A stretch of DNA of 64,000 nt from Streptomyces tendae (GCF_008632955.1 NZ_CP043959.1:5890001-5954000); one strand, 5' to 3'; numbered from the stretch's first letter, positions 15,190 to 24,174 are shown. Made by a program: numbers and translations. Notes: generated by a model not told the origin, from the sequence alone.

Positions 15190-16236
15190 ATGACGGTGAC
15201 CCTGGCGGACGTGGCGGCACGCGCGCAGGTCTCACCCGCGACGGTGTCGCGCGTGCTCAACGGGAACTATCCCGTGGCCGCGTCCACGCGGGAGCGGGTG
15301 CTGAAGGCCGTGGACGAACTGGACTACGTCCTCAACGGCCCCGCCAGTTCCCTCGCCGCCGCCACCTCCGACCTGGTCGGCATCCTGGTCAACGACATCG
15401 CCGACCCGTTCTTCGGGATCATGGCGAGCGCGATCCAGTCGGAGATCGGCGGTCCCGGCGGGCGCGCGGGCGGGGAGAGACTCGCCGTGGTGTGCAACAC
15501 GGGGGGCTCGCCCGAGCGTGAACTGACCTATCTCACGCTCCTCCAGCGGCAGCGGGCGGCTGCCGTGGTGCTGACCGGCGGGGCGATCGAGGACGCGCGG
15601 CACAAGGCGGCGATGGACGCGAAGCTGCGGAAGCTGGCGGATGCCGGGACGCGGGTGGTGCTGTGCGGGCGTCCGCCGGCACCGGAGACCGGGGCGATCG
15701 CGCTGGCCTTCGACAACCGGGGCGGCGGGCAGGAGCTCACCGAGCACCTGATCGGGCTCGGGCACCGGCGGCTGGGGTACATCGCGGGCCCCGAGGAGCG
15801 CACCACGACCCGGCACCGTCTGGAGGGCCACCGGGCCGCACTGGCCGCGCACGGCGTCGAGGAGGACCCCCGCTGGACGGTGCACGGGCGGTACGACCGG
15901 CGGTCGGGGTACGAGGCGACCGTGGAACTCCTGCGGCGTGACCCGTCGTTGACCGCGGTGGTCGCGGCGAACGACTCCGTCGCGCTGGGCGCCTGCGCGG
16001 CGCTGCGGGAGTCGGGGCTGCGGATCCCGGACGACGTGTCGGTGGCCGGCTTCGACGACCTGCCGTTCAGCATCGACGTGGTGCCGTCACTGACGACGGT
16101 CCGCCTGCCGCTGGCGGAGGCGGGCGCCCGGGCCGGCCGGATCGCCATGGGCCGCGAGGACGCCCCGCCCGGGGGGATCGCCTCCGTACGGGGGGAGTTG
16201 ATGGTCCGCGGCTCGACGACGGGCCCACGTGCCTGA
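15190..16236 (+). CDS. LacI-family transcriptional regulator
   Basis: A 348-residue LacI/GalR regulator; the ATG at 15190 is chosen because the HTH starts at residue 4 (LADVAARAQVSPATVSRVLNG) and upstream in-frame codons are not conserved-looking. The hinge region (YVLNGPASSLAAATS) lacks the usual AR-L but keeps the A-S-L spacing. The sensor domain runs from LVGILVNDIADPFFGIMAS to VRGELMVRGSTTG, with the family block VPDDVSVAGFDDLPF (here IPDD) near residue 280. It is divergent from the oxidoreductase operon, with a LacI-type operator in the 289-bp gap. It probably represses that operon and perhaps itself. The inducer is unknown. Confidence 0.9.
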   Translation: MTVTLADVAARAQVSPATVSRVLNGNYPVAASTRERVLKAVDELDYVLNGPASSLAAATSDLVGILVNDIADPFFGIMASAIQSEIGGPGGRAGGERLAVVCNTGGSPERELTYLTLLQRQRAAAVVLTGGAIEDARHKAAMDAKLRKLADAGTRVVLCGRPPAPETGAIALAFDNRGGGQELTEHLIGLGHRRLGYIAGPEERTTTRHRLEGHRAALAAHGVEEDPRWTVHGRYDRRSGYEATVELLRRDPSLTAVVAANDSVALGACAALRESGLRIPDDVSVAGFDDLPFSIDVVPSLTTVRLPLAEAGARAGRIAMGREDAPPGGIASVRGELMVRGSTTGPRA

Positions 16237-16588
16237 AGCGGGGCGCGCCCCTGACTGAGCGTTTCGGAATGAGGTTCGGAGACAGCGCAGCCAGCCATAT
16301 GAGGCTGCAGGCTCAGATGGACGGGCCGGGCGGGAGTGGCCCGGAGAGTCAGGTCGATGAGCCGGCCCGGCTGTGGGCCGAGAACGCCAGGCCGCTGAAG
16401 GCTGGGGGTCTCCCGCTCCGGCCACGACCGGCACCAGGCCACCGAAGAGGGCCGCGTCGTCCTCGATGACCGACGCCGACAACCTCGAAAGCACCTTTCC
16501 CACAGTCGTGTTCGCACCATGCATGCTCAATGATCACTGGCGAGCACTCACCGTCACGGTCCCGCACCGCCTCACCGTGTGGGGCCGG
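16237..16588. other. Intergenic stretch without a supportable gene
   Basis: About 350 bp between two convergent genes. It begins with the palindrome GGGGCGCGCCCC (16240-16251). The DNA is less GC-rich than its surroundings and no frame shows normal Streptomyces codon bias. Short minus-strand segments read like a broken coding sequence whose frame changes near 16400, but I could not match them to a family, so I do not annotate a pseudogene. Confidence 0.4.
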
Positions 16589-17110
16589 TCAGCCGGCCGG
16601 CACGGCGCCGGGCTGGTCATGACCGTTTGCTACCGCGTTGCTCTGATCTGTGCCCGCCTGGGTGAGGAAGACCCACGTCCCGTAGACGCCCCACGTGAGG
16701 CCGAGCAGCGAACTCGCGGCGTAGAAGCCCAGTCCGGCGGTGGAACCGGCGGTGGCGAACAGTCCGGCGGCGGCGATACCTGCCGCGAACACGACGAGCG
16801 CGACGACGAGGATGGGCCGCGCATGCTGGGACGTGCCACGGCGGGCCGCGTGGTCGAGCACCGAGAGCAGACTTGCGCTTGCTGCCGCGGCGACCAACAG
16901 TTCGACCCCGAGCGCCCAGGTCGGCTGCGGCAGGGTGACCAGCGACGCGGTGACTGTGGTGGTCAGGAACAGGGAGACGGTTTGCGCGGCGCGGTTGCGG
17001 TATTCCTGGGAGGTGGCGACGACGTCGAAGCGGAAGGCGACGACGATGAAGGTGAGGCCGGTGAGGCCGGCGGCGCTTCCGCCGACAGTCGCGGCGAACG
17101 TGGTCCACAT
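16589..17110 (-). CDS. Small integral membrane protein, unknown function
   Basis: A 173-residue protein beginning MWTTFAATVGGSAAGLTGLT; the ATG at 17110 follows AGGAGCAACC. Five hydrophobic segments are visible at roughly residues 4-28, 43-62, 66-88, 98-118 and 125-148, with charged links (RFDVVATSQEYRNRAA; DHAARRGTSQHARP). The C-terminal tail is hydrophilic. The short, repeated Gly/Ala/Thr-rich helix pattern is common in streptomycete membrane proteins of unknown role. It lies alone between a LacI regulator and an alpha/beta hydrolase, 97 bp after the hydrolase gene in the same direction, so co-transcription is possible. I do not recognise a named family. Confidence 0.65.
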   Translation of the reverse strand: MWTTFAATVGGSAAGLTGLTFIVVAFRFDVVATSQEYRNRAAQTVSLFLTTTVTASLVTLPQPTWALGVELLVAAAASASLLSVLDHAARRGTSQHARPILVVALVVFAAGIAAAGLFATAGSTAGLGFYAASSLLGLTWGVYGTWVFLTQAGTDQSNAVANGHDQPGAVPAG

Positions 17111-17207
17111 GGCGGTTGCTCCTGTGCGATCTGCGCTGGGGTGGAATAGCTCGGTGCGATGAGGTGCGATGGGCGGCGGCCGTCGCGCCGCCGCCCACCT
17201 CGGGGAA

Positions 17208-18182
17208 CTACCTCGTTTCGACCATGGCCATCGGGTCTTCACCGTTCTCCAGGGCGTTCACCGCGTTCTTCCAGGACGGGTCGCCCGAGTAGAGCCGGCT
17301 GCGCAGGTAGGCCCACACGAGAGCCCGCAGAGTCGCCACGCGCTCGGGATTCTCGTCGCCGGTTTCTGCCGCGTCGTATCCGGATATGCCACCGAAGATG
17401 TGACCGGCGCCGTACATGGTCACCATGGTCTTGTTGCCGCCGGGGCTGGCCGAGTAGGCGTCAGCACGGTAGCTGAGCCGATTGGAGAAGTTGGGGTTGA
17501 GGTCCTGATCGCCCACGATGATCAGGCCGGTGCCTGTCATGTGCTCGAAGTCGGTGTAGTACAGCACCGGGTAGTTCGTCCTGGCCCACTCGGCGAAGTG
17601 CTCGTCGTTGCCGATGCCCGGAGCTCCGATGAGCACCCCCGCCTTGACACGAGAGTCGGAGAGGTCCTTCGGCCGGTCGTCCTCCGGGTCCAGCATCCGG
17701 GCTCCGAGGAGGAGAGAGACGGTGTTGCCGCCCAGGGAGTGTCCTACGGCGCCGACACGGTCCCTGTCGATCCGCCGTTCGGCAAGACCGGGGACGGCGG
17801 CCTCGATGTCGTCGAGGCGGTCGAGGATGGTGTGCATGTCGGTGGCGCGGTCACGCCAGAACAGGGGCGCGTCCCTCAGATCGGTGTCGCGCAGACCGAG
17901 GGCCGTCGAGTCCAGGTGGGTCGGCTGGATGACCGCGAACCCGTGGGCGGCGAAGAAGTTCGCCAGCGGCCCGTAGCCGTTGTAGGAAGACAGGAAGTTG
18001 GCCATCCCGTGCCCGTGGGACAGGAGGATGAGCGGCAGGTCGGTGCCGTTCGCGGGGATCGACACCTTGACCTCCAGCGGCACGGGCCGGCCGGGGACGT
18101 CGAGGGTGACAGGGTGGTAGGTGAGGACGGGTTGCGACGCGTTGACCGGGATGTCGGCGGCGTCGCTGTACGGCTTGCTCAT
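17208..18182 (-). CDS. Alpha/beta hydrolase (chlorophyllase/lipase-like)
   Basis: A 324-residue predicted cytosolic hydrolase. The ATG at 18182 is preceded by GAAAGGGC. LILLSHGHGMANFLSS (about 51-66) forms the oxyanion region, GHSLGG at 147-152 gives the nucleophilic Ser149, GLIIVGDQDLNPNF contains the candidate acidic residue, and TMYGAGHIFGG the catalytic His. The layout resembles the chlorophyllase and PET-hydrolase-like group of dienelactone-related esterases. No signal peptide is present. The gene is divergent from an AraC regulator across a 302-bp region, which suggests control by that protein. The physiological ester or lactone is unknown. Confidence 0.82.
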   Translation of the reverse strand: MSKPYSDAADIPVNASQPVLTYHPVTLDVPGRPVPLEVKVSIPANGTDLPLILLSHGHGMANFLSSYNGYGPLANFFAAHGFAVIQPTHLDSTALGLRDTDLRDAPLFWRDRATDMHTILDRLDDIEAAVPGLAERRIDRDRVGAVGHSLGGNTVSLLLGARMLDPEDDRPKDLSDSRVKAGVLIGAPGIGNDEHFAEWARTNYPVLYYTDFEHMTGTGLIIVGDQDLNPNFSNRLSYRADAYSASPGGNKTMVTMYGAGHIFGGISGYDAAETGDENPERVATLRALVWAYLRSRLYSGDPSWKNAVNALENGEDPMAMVETR

Positions 18183-18484
18183 CGGAGCCCTTTCGAGATC
18201 GGTGTCGACATAGCGCCTGTCGTAAGTGGCGGTAGGCAGGGAAACGGCGGTCGTGGCCGCGAGCCCCAGGGGTGGAGGACGGCCGCCCGGCACCCGGGTC
18301 GGTATGGACAGTGATCTCCGCGGTGGTGCACAGATCTCGGCAGGTGTTGGTCCCGCGGTCTGACGGCGGAGGGAGGGCGACCGACTCGACCTTCGACTGT
18401 CGTGCCTCCCTGGCCCGACGGATGCCCTTGTCCTGCCCGGAACAGTAAGATCAATCGAACAAGCCGAACTAGGGCGAAAATGAC
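18183..18484. other. Divergent intergenic region, hydrolase/AraC
   Basis: 302 bp between the divergent alpha/beta hydrolase and AraC genes. The stretch 18428-18483 is unusually AT-rich for this DNA (AACAGTAAGATCAATCGAAC at 18442-18461 followed by GCGAAAATGAC) and probably holds the araC-side promoter. I see no clear dyad that can be assigned to an operator. Confidence 0.4.
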
Positions 18485-19297
18485 ATGGCTGAGTCCGCGA
18501 GCGATGGGCATCGCAGAAGAGCACGGTGCGGAGTCGAGAGCCTGGCTGTGCGCGTTGCCGACGGCGACTTCCCGACCGTCGTGAACAGCGGGTACACCAT
18601 CAAGATCACGCACGGCGGCTCCGCACCCCCTTTTCAGTACCTCGGGCGAACCCAGGACCCCCCTGTGCCTGGCGCGGTGACGGTGATCGAGCCCCATGAG
18701 GTCGTGAGCTGCCTCGCTCAGGACAAAGCCGCCGCTGACGGCCGGGCCCTCGTGCAACTGATGTTCATTGATGCCGCGCTCCTGCCGGTCGGCACAGGCC
18801 GGCCGCGCTTCCACGAGGTGACCTATGCAGACCGCGGCCTCTTCAACGGCATCGCTGCGCTGCACAGGGGTTTGGCGGACGGCGAGGACGGCTTGGACCT
18901 CGAGTCCTCGCTGATCCTCCTGCTGAACATCCTGCTCGCCAGGCATGCGGATGCTCCCGGCACAGCGAGTCCGGCACTTCGGCCTTTCGCGCTTCGTCAA
19001 GTACGGGAGATGCTCCACAGCCAACTGGACTCCAACATCAAGCTCGACGACCTCGCGGCAGTCGCCGGTTGCAGCAAACGCCACTTGATCAGGAGTTTCC
19101 GGCAGGCTTACGGGGTTCCACCGCACCATTACCGGACCCTGCTGCGCCTGGCACGCGCCAAGTCCATGCTGGCAGCGGGACGATCCGTGGCAGAGACCGC
19201 CGCCGAGCTTGGTTACTGTGACCAGAGCCAGCTCAACCGGCACTTCCGGCGGGAGTTCGGCATGAGCGCAGGTGGTTATGCCAGGACCGTGCGGTAG
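18485..19297 (+). CDS. AraC-family transcriptional regulator
   Basis: A 270-residue regulator. The N-terminal half is a cupin-like sensor (strands around GYTIKITHGGSAPPFQYLGR and GAVTVIEPHEVVSC, including a PHE motif typical of AraC sensor cupins). The C-terminal 100 residues contain both helix-turn-helix motifs: IKLDDLAAVAGCSKRHLIRSF and SVAETAAELGYCDQSQLNRH, with the usual closing FRREFGMSAGGYA. The ATG at 18485 has no strong ribosome site. It is divergent from the alpha/beta hydrolase gene, its most likely target. The ligand is unknown. Confidence 0.9.
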   Translation: MAESASDGHRRRARCGVESLAVRVADGDFPTVVNSGYTIKITHGGSAPPFQYLGRTQDPPVPGAVTVIEPHEVVSCLAQDKAAADGRALVQLMFIDAALLPVGTGRPRFHEVTYADRGLFNGIAALHRGLADGEDGLDLESSLILLLNILLARHADAPGTASPALRPFALRQVREMLHSQLDSNIKLDDLAAVAGCSKRHLIRSFRQAYGVPPHHYRTLLRLARAKSMLAAGRSVAETAAELGYCDQSQLNRHFRREFGMSAGGYARTVR

Positions 19298-19491
19298 ACC
19301 TCCGACGTCTTGGCTCAACTGCCACCTTGCCGGCCCCCACAGGCAACGTTGACCGGTGGGCTGCCTGTGGTGGGCGGCCGCGTCGCACACCGGCTGATCC
19401 CGAGGCGACGGCTCGCAGGGGGCGCCGCCGCCGTTGCGGCACCGGAGTGAGGGAGGAATCGCCCGCACCGGTCGCGGGTAGTCCCGTATCC

Positions 19492-20292
19492 ATGAAACTG
19501 GCGTTCTCCACTCTCGGCGTCCCCGGCCTCCCCCTCCCCGAGGTGACGGCCCTGGCGACCGCGCACGGCTACCACGGTGTCGAGCTGCGCGCCCACCCCG
19601 AGGAGCCCGTGCACACGGGCCTCACCGCCGAGCAGCGGGCCGACGTGGCCGCCGAGTTCAAGGCGGCCGGGGTCGACATCCTGGGGGTGGCCGGATACGC
19701 CCGGCTCGCCGCCCCCGGCGACGACGAACCGGTGCTCACCGAGGTGCGGGCGCTGCTCGACCTCGCCCGCGACATCGGCGCCCCGTTCGTCCGGGTCTTC
19801 CCCGGCGGAGGCGACGAGCAGAGCGCCGAGGAGGCGGACGCGACGGCTGCCCGGCGGCTGGGCACGGCCGCCGAGTACGCGACCGACCGGGGCGTGCGGA
19901 TCCTGCTGGAGACCCACGACTCGCACCGCACCGGCGCGGACGCCATGCGGGTGCTGGGGCTGGTGGGGCACCGGCAGGTGGGCGCGCTGTGGGACGTGAT
20001 GCACACGTGGCTGGGCGGTGAGCAGCCGGTGGACACCTTCGCCGCGCTGTCGCCGCACCTCGGGTACGTCCAGGTGAAGGACATCGCCTCGACGCAGGAC
20101 ACGTCGCCGCTGGCGCTGGGGGCCGGGGTGCTGCCGTTGACCGACGTCGTCGAGGTGCTCTCCCGGAACGGCTGGGACGGGTGGCTGTGCTGGGAGTACG
20201 AGAAGCGGTGGTACGCCGACGCGGCGCCGCTGCCCGGGCTCCTCGCTCCCGGCCGCGAGCACCTGGCGCGCCTGCTGAACGACTCGGCCTGA
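19492..20292 (+). CDS. Sugar phosphate isomerase/epimerase, TIM barrel
   Basis: A 266-residue xylose isomerase-like TIM-barrel protein, distinct from the one in the DUF993 operon. MKLAFSTLGVPGLPLPEVTA is a typical first strand; metal-ligand motifs follow: GVRILLETHDSH with Glu, His and Asp, GALWDVMHTW with Asp and His, GYVQVKDI, and WLCWEYEKRW with the late Glu. It stands alone on the plus strand between an AraC regulator and an MFS transporter and has a weak ribosome site. The fold and metal site are secure, the substrate is unknown. Isolated genes of this type in streptomycetes are often annotated as inosose-dehydratase-like, which I cannot confirm. Confidence 0.85.
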   Translation: MKLAFSTLGVPGLPLPEVTALATAHGYHGVELRAHPEEPVHTGLTAEQRADVAAEFKAAGVDILGVAGYARLAAPGDDEPVLTEVRALLDLARDIGAPFVRVFPGGGDEQSAEEADATAARRLGTAAEYATDRGVRILLETHDSHRTGADAMRVLGLVGHRQVGALWDVMHTWLGGEQPVDTFAALSPHLGYVQVKDIASTQDTSPLALGAGVLPLTDVVEVLSRNGWDGWLCWEYEKRWYADAAPLPGLLAPGREHLARLLNDSA

Positions 20293-20409
20293 CGGCCTCC
20301 GCCGGGGTGCGGGCCGGGCGGCGGGGAAATCGACTGGCCCGGGCCGTGGGCGGGAGGATAACGTCCCCGCCGTGCCTCAGCCTGACCTCCGCCGCCCTGT
20401 CATGCCCTC

Positions 20410-21648
20410 GTGAGCGTGTCCCGCACGTTCCTCGACGTGCGTCCGCTGCGTACCTCGCTCGTCTTCCGACGGCTGCTGATCGGACGGACCGTGTCCGTGC
20501 TCGGCAGCTTCATGACCATGGTCACCGTCATGTACCAGGTCTGGGAGATGACCCACAGCGCGGCCTGGAGCGGTGCGGTGGGCCTCGCGCAGGCCCTGCC
20601 GCTCGTGTGCTTCGGCCTGTTCGCCGGGGCCTGGGTGGACCGGGGCGACCGGCGCCGGATCTATCTGGCCGCGACGGTCGGGCAGGCGGTGTGCTCGCTG
20701 CTGCTGGCGGTGCAGGGGTTCACCGGACACGTGCCGGTGGCCGGTGTGCTGGCCCTGGTGGCCGCCCAGTCCGCCTGCGCGGCGGTGGGCGGTCCGGCGG
20801 CCGGCGTGTTCGTGCCCCGGGTGCTGCCCAAGGAGCAGGTGGCTTCCGGACTGGCCCTCTACCAGGTCACCGCCCAGTCGATGATGCTGATCGGCCCCGC
20901 GCTCGGGGGGCTGATGCTCGGCTGGTTCGGCCTGGGCGTCTGCTATCTGCTGGACGCGCTCAGCTTCCTCATCGCCTTCTACGGTGCGTTCGGGCTGCCC
21001 GCGCTGCCGCCCGAGGGTGAGCCGTCGCGGGCCGGTCTGCACGGCGTGCTGGACGGGCTGCGCTTCCTGGCGGGCCACCGGGTGGTGCGGGGCGCGCTGG
21101 TCACCGACCTGGCCGCCACGGTGCTGTCCATGCCGGCCAGCCTCTTCCCGCTGATCAACGAGGAGCGGTTCGGCGGTGACCCGCGCACGCTGGGTCTGTT
21201 CATGTCGGCGATAGCGATCGGCGGGGTGACGGCGTCGGCGCTGTCCGGGACGGTGACCCACCTGAACCGTCCGGGCCTGGTGATGCTGTGCGGCGCGGGC
21301 GTCTGGGGAGCCGCGCTGGCCGCGTTCGGCATGACGAGCAGCCCCTGGGCGGGGCTCGGCCTGCTGGTCCTGGCCGGGGCGGCCGACGCACTCTCGGTGC
21401 TCTCACGCACCACGATCGTGCAGACCCGTACGCCCGATGCCCTGCTCGGCCGGGTCACCGCCGCCGAGCAGATCGTCGGACAGGCCGGCCCGCACCTCGG
21501 CAACATGCGGGCGGGGCTGGTGGCGGGGGCGACCTCCGGTGCGACGGCCCTGGTGACGGGCGGGCTGCTGTGCCTGCTCGCGGTGGCCTGGGTCGCCACG
21601 AGCACGCGCGAACTGCGCGGAGGCGTCCCCGCGCTGGAGTCGTCCTGA
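20410..21648 (+). CDS. MFS transporter, drug-efflux type
   Basis: A 412-residue major facilitator protein with about 12 membrane helices. SVLGSFMTMVTVMYQVWEMTHSAAWSG is the first loop-helix unit, and GLFAGAWVDRGDRRRIYLAA gives the MFS A-like motif G-x3-D-R-x-x-R/K-R between helices 2 and 3. A second loop motif of that type is missing in the C half, and the protein resembles the TetV/macrolide-type efflux MFS_3 group. It starts at a GTG with CATGCCCTCGTGAGC context; another GTG six bases later is possible. The gene is not linked to an obvious regulator. The substrate is unknown. Confidence 0.85.
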   Translation: MSVSRTFLDVRPLRTSLVFRRLLIGRTVSVLGSFMTMVTVMYQVWEMTHSAAWSGAVGLAQALPLVCFGLFAGAWVDRGDRRRIYLAATVGQAVCSLLLAVQGFTGHVPVAGVLALVAAQSACAAVGGPAAGVFVPRVLPKEQVASGLALYQVTAQSMMLIGPALGGLMLGWFGLGVCYLLDALSFLIAFYGAFGLPALPPEGEPSRAGLHGVLDGLRFLAGHRVVRGALVTDLAATVLSMPASLFPLINEERFGGDPRTLGLFMSAIAIGGVTASALSGTVTHLNRPGLVMLCGAGVWGAALAAFGMTSSPWAGLGLLVLAGAADALSVLSRTTIVQTRTPDALLGRVTAAEQIVGQAGPHLGNMRAGLVAGATSGATALVTGGLLCLLAVAWVATSTRELRGGVPALESS

Positions 21649-22146
21649 CCGACCCCCGGCCGGGAAGCGCCGGTTCGCGGACCGGCAGGGGCCCGCGCCG
21701 GGCAGAGTTCCGCGCCGGGCGGGGGGAGCGGGACGGGACGAGCACCACGTGACCGCCGCCGGCCCGCACCACCACGACCGATCCCGCGCCCCTGCCGCCC
21801 ACACCGCCACCGCGGCTGTCGCGCCCCGAGTCCGGGGCGGTCGGTCGGCACCAGGGCCGCACGGCCGGCACTCCACCCCGGATCCGCGCGCCAGGCCCGC
21901 GTCCAGAAGCGGTCGGCCCGCGACTCAAGGGCGGCGCGGCCCGCACGCCACCATGCGCCCCGCGCCCGACGCCCGGGACCGGGTCGGCCGTCACCACAGA
22001 GGCGGCGCCGTCCGCACCGCCCCCGCCCACGAATCCCCCTCCGCGTCCGGGGCGGGCGGCCGCACCGGCCCCCGCGCCCCCGCACCGCGCCCCGCGCCTC
22101 CGCCCCCCGCTCACGGGAACCGTCCGCCCGCGCCGCGAGGCACGTA
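21649..22146. other. Long GC-rich intergenic region, no gene seen
   Basis: About 500 bp between convergent genes (MFS on plus, EamA on minus). Composition is extremely GC-rich with tracts of CCGCC and GCGCC. Frames stay open on both strands only because AT-rich stop codons are rare; their translations are low-complexity Pro/Arg/Ala strings without family resemblance. Apart from the weak hairpin near 21670 I see no RNA gene, repeat or operator. Confidence 0.5.
21669..21686 (+). terminator. Weak hairpin after the MFS gene
   Basis: GCCGGT and ACCGGC form a 6-bp stem with a 6-nt loop starting 20 bp after the MFS stop codon. It is short and lacks a T tract, so termination is only plausible. Confidence 0.35.
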
Positions 22147-23121
22147 TCACGCGCGGAGCGAAGCCCCCGGCCCCTGCGCCGACTCCCCCGGCAGGGACCC
22201 CTCGGAGCTGGCCCCAGCCTGCCGTACGGGCTCCGTGACGGCCTCCGCCGGGTTGCGCCCCGCCGTCCCGCCCCGGCTCAGGGACGTCAGCGCCACCCCG
22301 CCCACCAGCAGCGCCGCCGCGCACCACCGCAGCGGGGTGACGGACTCGCCCAGGAACAGGGCCGCCGACGTCATGCCGAAGACCGGGACCAGGAGGGAGA
22401 ACGGGGCGACCGTGGACGCGGGGTGGCGGTGCAGGAGCCAGCCCCAGGCGCCGAAGCCGAACACCGTGGCGCCCCAGGCGACGTAGAGGACCGTGGCCCC
22501 GCCGGACCAGTCCAGGGAGCGCAGCGCGGCCAGGTCCGCCGACGGGCCCTCGACGAGCAGCGAGAGGGCGAGCAGCGGCAGCACCGGGACCGTGCTGACC
22601 CAGATCATGAAGTTCAGGGCGTCGGGGGGCGACGCCCGGCGGGTGAGGATGTTGGAGACGCCCCAGCAGGCCGCCGCCGCGACGACGAGGGCGAAGCCGG
22701 TCAGCGGGCCCGAGGCGCCCTCGTCGACCGCCGCCACGCCGATGCCGGCCAGCGCCACGGCCATCCCCAGCAGCCGTACCCCGGTGGGGCGTTCGCCGAG
22801 GAGGGCGAAGGCGAACAGGGCCGTGAACACCGCCTGGACCTGGAGCACCAGCGAGGACAGCCCGCCCGGCATCCCGGTGTCCATGCCGATGAACAGCAGC
22901 CCGAACTTGGCGACCCCGAGGGCGAGTCCCACCCCCACGATCCACTTCCACGCCACCTTGGGCGGCCCGACGAGGAACACCGCGGGCAGGGCCGCGACCA
23001 GGAAGCGCAGCGCGGAGAAGAGCAGCGGCGGGAAGTGGTCGAGCCCGACCTCGATAACGGTGAAGTTCACTCCCCACACGGCGGCGACGAGGACGGCGAG
23101 AAGGACGTGTGACGGTCGCAT
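22147..23121 (-). CDS. EamA/DMT-superfamily transporter
   Basis: A 324-residue drug/metabolite transporter with ten predicted helices built from two EamA repeats. The first repeat begins HVLLAVLVAAVWGVNFTVIEVGLDH with the characteristic W-G-x-N-F at the helix-1 end; the second starts near GPLTGFALVVAAAACWGVSNIL, where the same W-G-x-(S)N pattern recurs. The C-terminal 50 residues are hydrophilic and disordered. This is the YdcZ/RarD-like amino acid or metabolite exporter group. It is divergent from a LysR regulator, a common arrangement for amino acid exporters, so LysR probably activates it. The substrate is unknown. Confidence 0.88.
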   Translation of the reverse strand: MRPSHVLLAVLVAAVWGVNFTVIEVGLDHFPPLLFSALRFLVAALPAVFLVGPPKVAWKWIVGVGLALGVAKFGLLFIGMDTGMPGGLSSLVLQVQAVFTALFAFALLGERPTGVRLLGMAVALAGIGVAAVDEGASGPLTGFALVVAAAACWGVSNILTRRASPPDALNFMIWVSTVPVLPLLALSLLVEGPSADLAALRSLDWSGGATVLYVAWGATVFGFGAWGWLLHRHPASTVAPFSLLVPVFGMTSAALFLGESVTPLRWCAAALLVGGVALTSLSRGGTAGRNPAEAVTEPVRQAGASSEGSLPGESAQGPGASLRA

Positions 23122-23214
23122 ACGTCGAGGATCACCGGTGACGACACTTCAGCACCAGCGACGATTCCTGCATGGTTGGATGAAGCGTCGCTAACCGATC
23201 GGGGAGCCGCCGTC

Positions 23215-24132
23215 ATGCTCGACCTCCAGCGTCTGCGCGCCCTGTACGCCGTCTCCGTGCACGGCACCGTCGGCGCCGCCGCCACCGCGCTCGGCTACAC
23301 CTCGTCCGCCGTGTCGCAGCAGATCGCCAAGCTGGAGCGGGAGACGCGGACCGTGCTCCTGGAGCGGGAGGGCCGGGGCGTCCGGCTGACCGACGAGGCG
23401 CACCAACTGGTCCGCGCCGCACGGGAACTGATCGCCATCGTGGAGCGGGCGGAGACGGAGCTGGAGGAGCGGCGCGGGGTGCCTGCCGGGCGGCTGACCG
23501 TCGCGGCGTTCGCGTCCGCCGCGCGCGGGCTGATGCCGCCGGTGCTGGCGGACCTGGCCCGACGGCACCCCGCGCTCGACACCCGGCTCACCGAGGTGGA
23601 CCCGCACCTGTCCGTGGACCTGGTCGCCAAGGGCGCGGTCGACCTGGTGATCGCGCACGACTGGGACATCGCGCCCTTGCCGGCGCCCGCGGGCGTGGAG
23701 CAGACGGTGATCGGGGACGACCTGTGCGATCTGCTGGTGCCCGAGGGGCACCGGTTCGCGGGGCGGGCGGCGGTGCGGCGCGAGGAGCTGGGCGGGGAGC
23801 GGTGGATCTGCCAGCCGCCGGGGCGGGTCTGCCACGAGTGGCTGGTGCGGACGCTGCGGGCGGCCGGACACGAGCCGGACATCGTGCACCAGGCCGACGA
23901 GAACCCCACCCTGGTCGCCCTGGTCGCGGCCGGTCTGGGCATCGCGCTGATCCCCCGGCTGGGGCGTGGTCCGCTGCCCTCCGGAGTGGTGGAGGTGCCG
24001 CTCGACCCGCTGCCCGTACGGCGGCTGTACGCGTTGTGGCGCACTGGCGCGGCCCGCCGCCCCGCGATCGCGGAGACGGTCCGCACGCTGGTCGCGCACT
24101 GGCCCGCCGTGTCGGCCCACGGGCCGCGCTGA
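23215..24132 (+). CDS. LysR-family transcriptional regulator
   Basis: A 305-residue LysR regulator. MLDLQRLRALYAVSVHGTVG starts the winged helix, with the recognition region AAATALGYTSSAVSQQIAKLE (about residues 21-41) as expected. The effector domain follows (GRLTVAAFASAARGLMPPVL to the C terminus). The ATG at 23215 follows GGGGAGCC; the upstream in-frame ATG at 23176 would add 13 residues before the conserved start. It is divergent from the EamA transporter over 93 bp, which contains a 7-bp inverted repeat (23157-23163 and 23186-23192). It probably controls transporter expression in response to an exported metabolite. Confidence 0.9.
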   Translation: MLDLQRLRALYAVSVHGTVGAAATALGYTSSAVSQQIAKLERETRTVLLEREGRGVRLTDEAHQLVRAARELIAIVERAETELEERRGVPAGRLTVAAFASAARGLMPPVLADLARRHPALDTRLTEVDPHLSVDLVAKGAVDLVIAHDWDIAPLPAPAGVEQTVIGDDLCDLLVPEGHRFAGRAAVRREELGGERWICQPPGRVCHEWLVRTLRAAGHEPDIVHQADENPTLVALVAAGLGIALIPRLGRGPLPSGVVEVPLDPLPVRRLYALWRTGAARRPAIAETVRTLVAHWPAVSAHGPR

Positions 24133-24174
24133 CCCCGCCGGCCCCGAGTACGGCGGAGTCCGGCCCCGGCGGGG
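24133..24174 (+). terminator. Hairpin directly after the LysR stop codon
   Basis: CCCCGCCGG (24133-24141) and CCGGCGGGG (24166-24174) form a perfect 9-bp stem that begins at the base after the lysR stop, with a 24-nt GC-rich loop. It probably acts as the lysR terminator, although there is no T run. Confidence 0.5.

Noticed and set aside
16237..16588. Transposase pseudogene
   Set aside because: I tried to match the fragments to IS1380-, IS5- and IS110-type transposases from memory and found no convincing motif, so only an anomalous intergenic stretch is reported.
21749..22486. Plus-strand frame in the GC-rich gap after the MFS gene
   Set aside because: Pro/Ala/Arg/His low complexity, no family match, and it runs into the EamA gene on the opposite strand.
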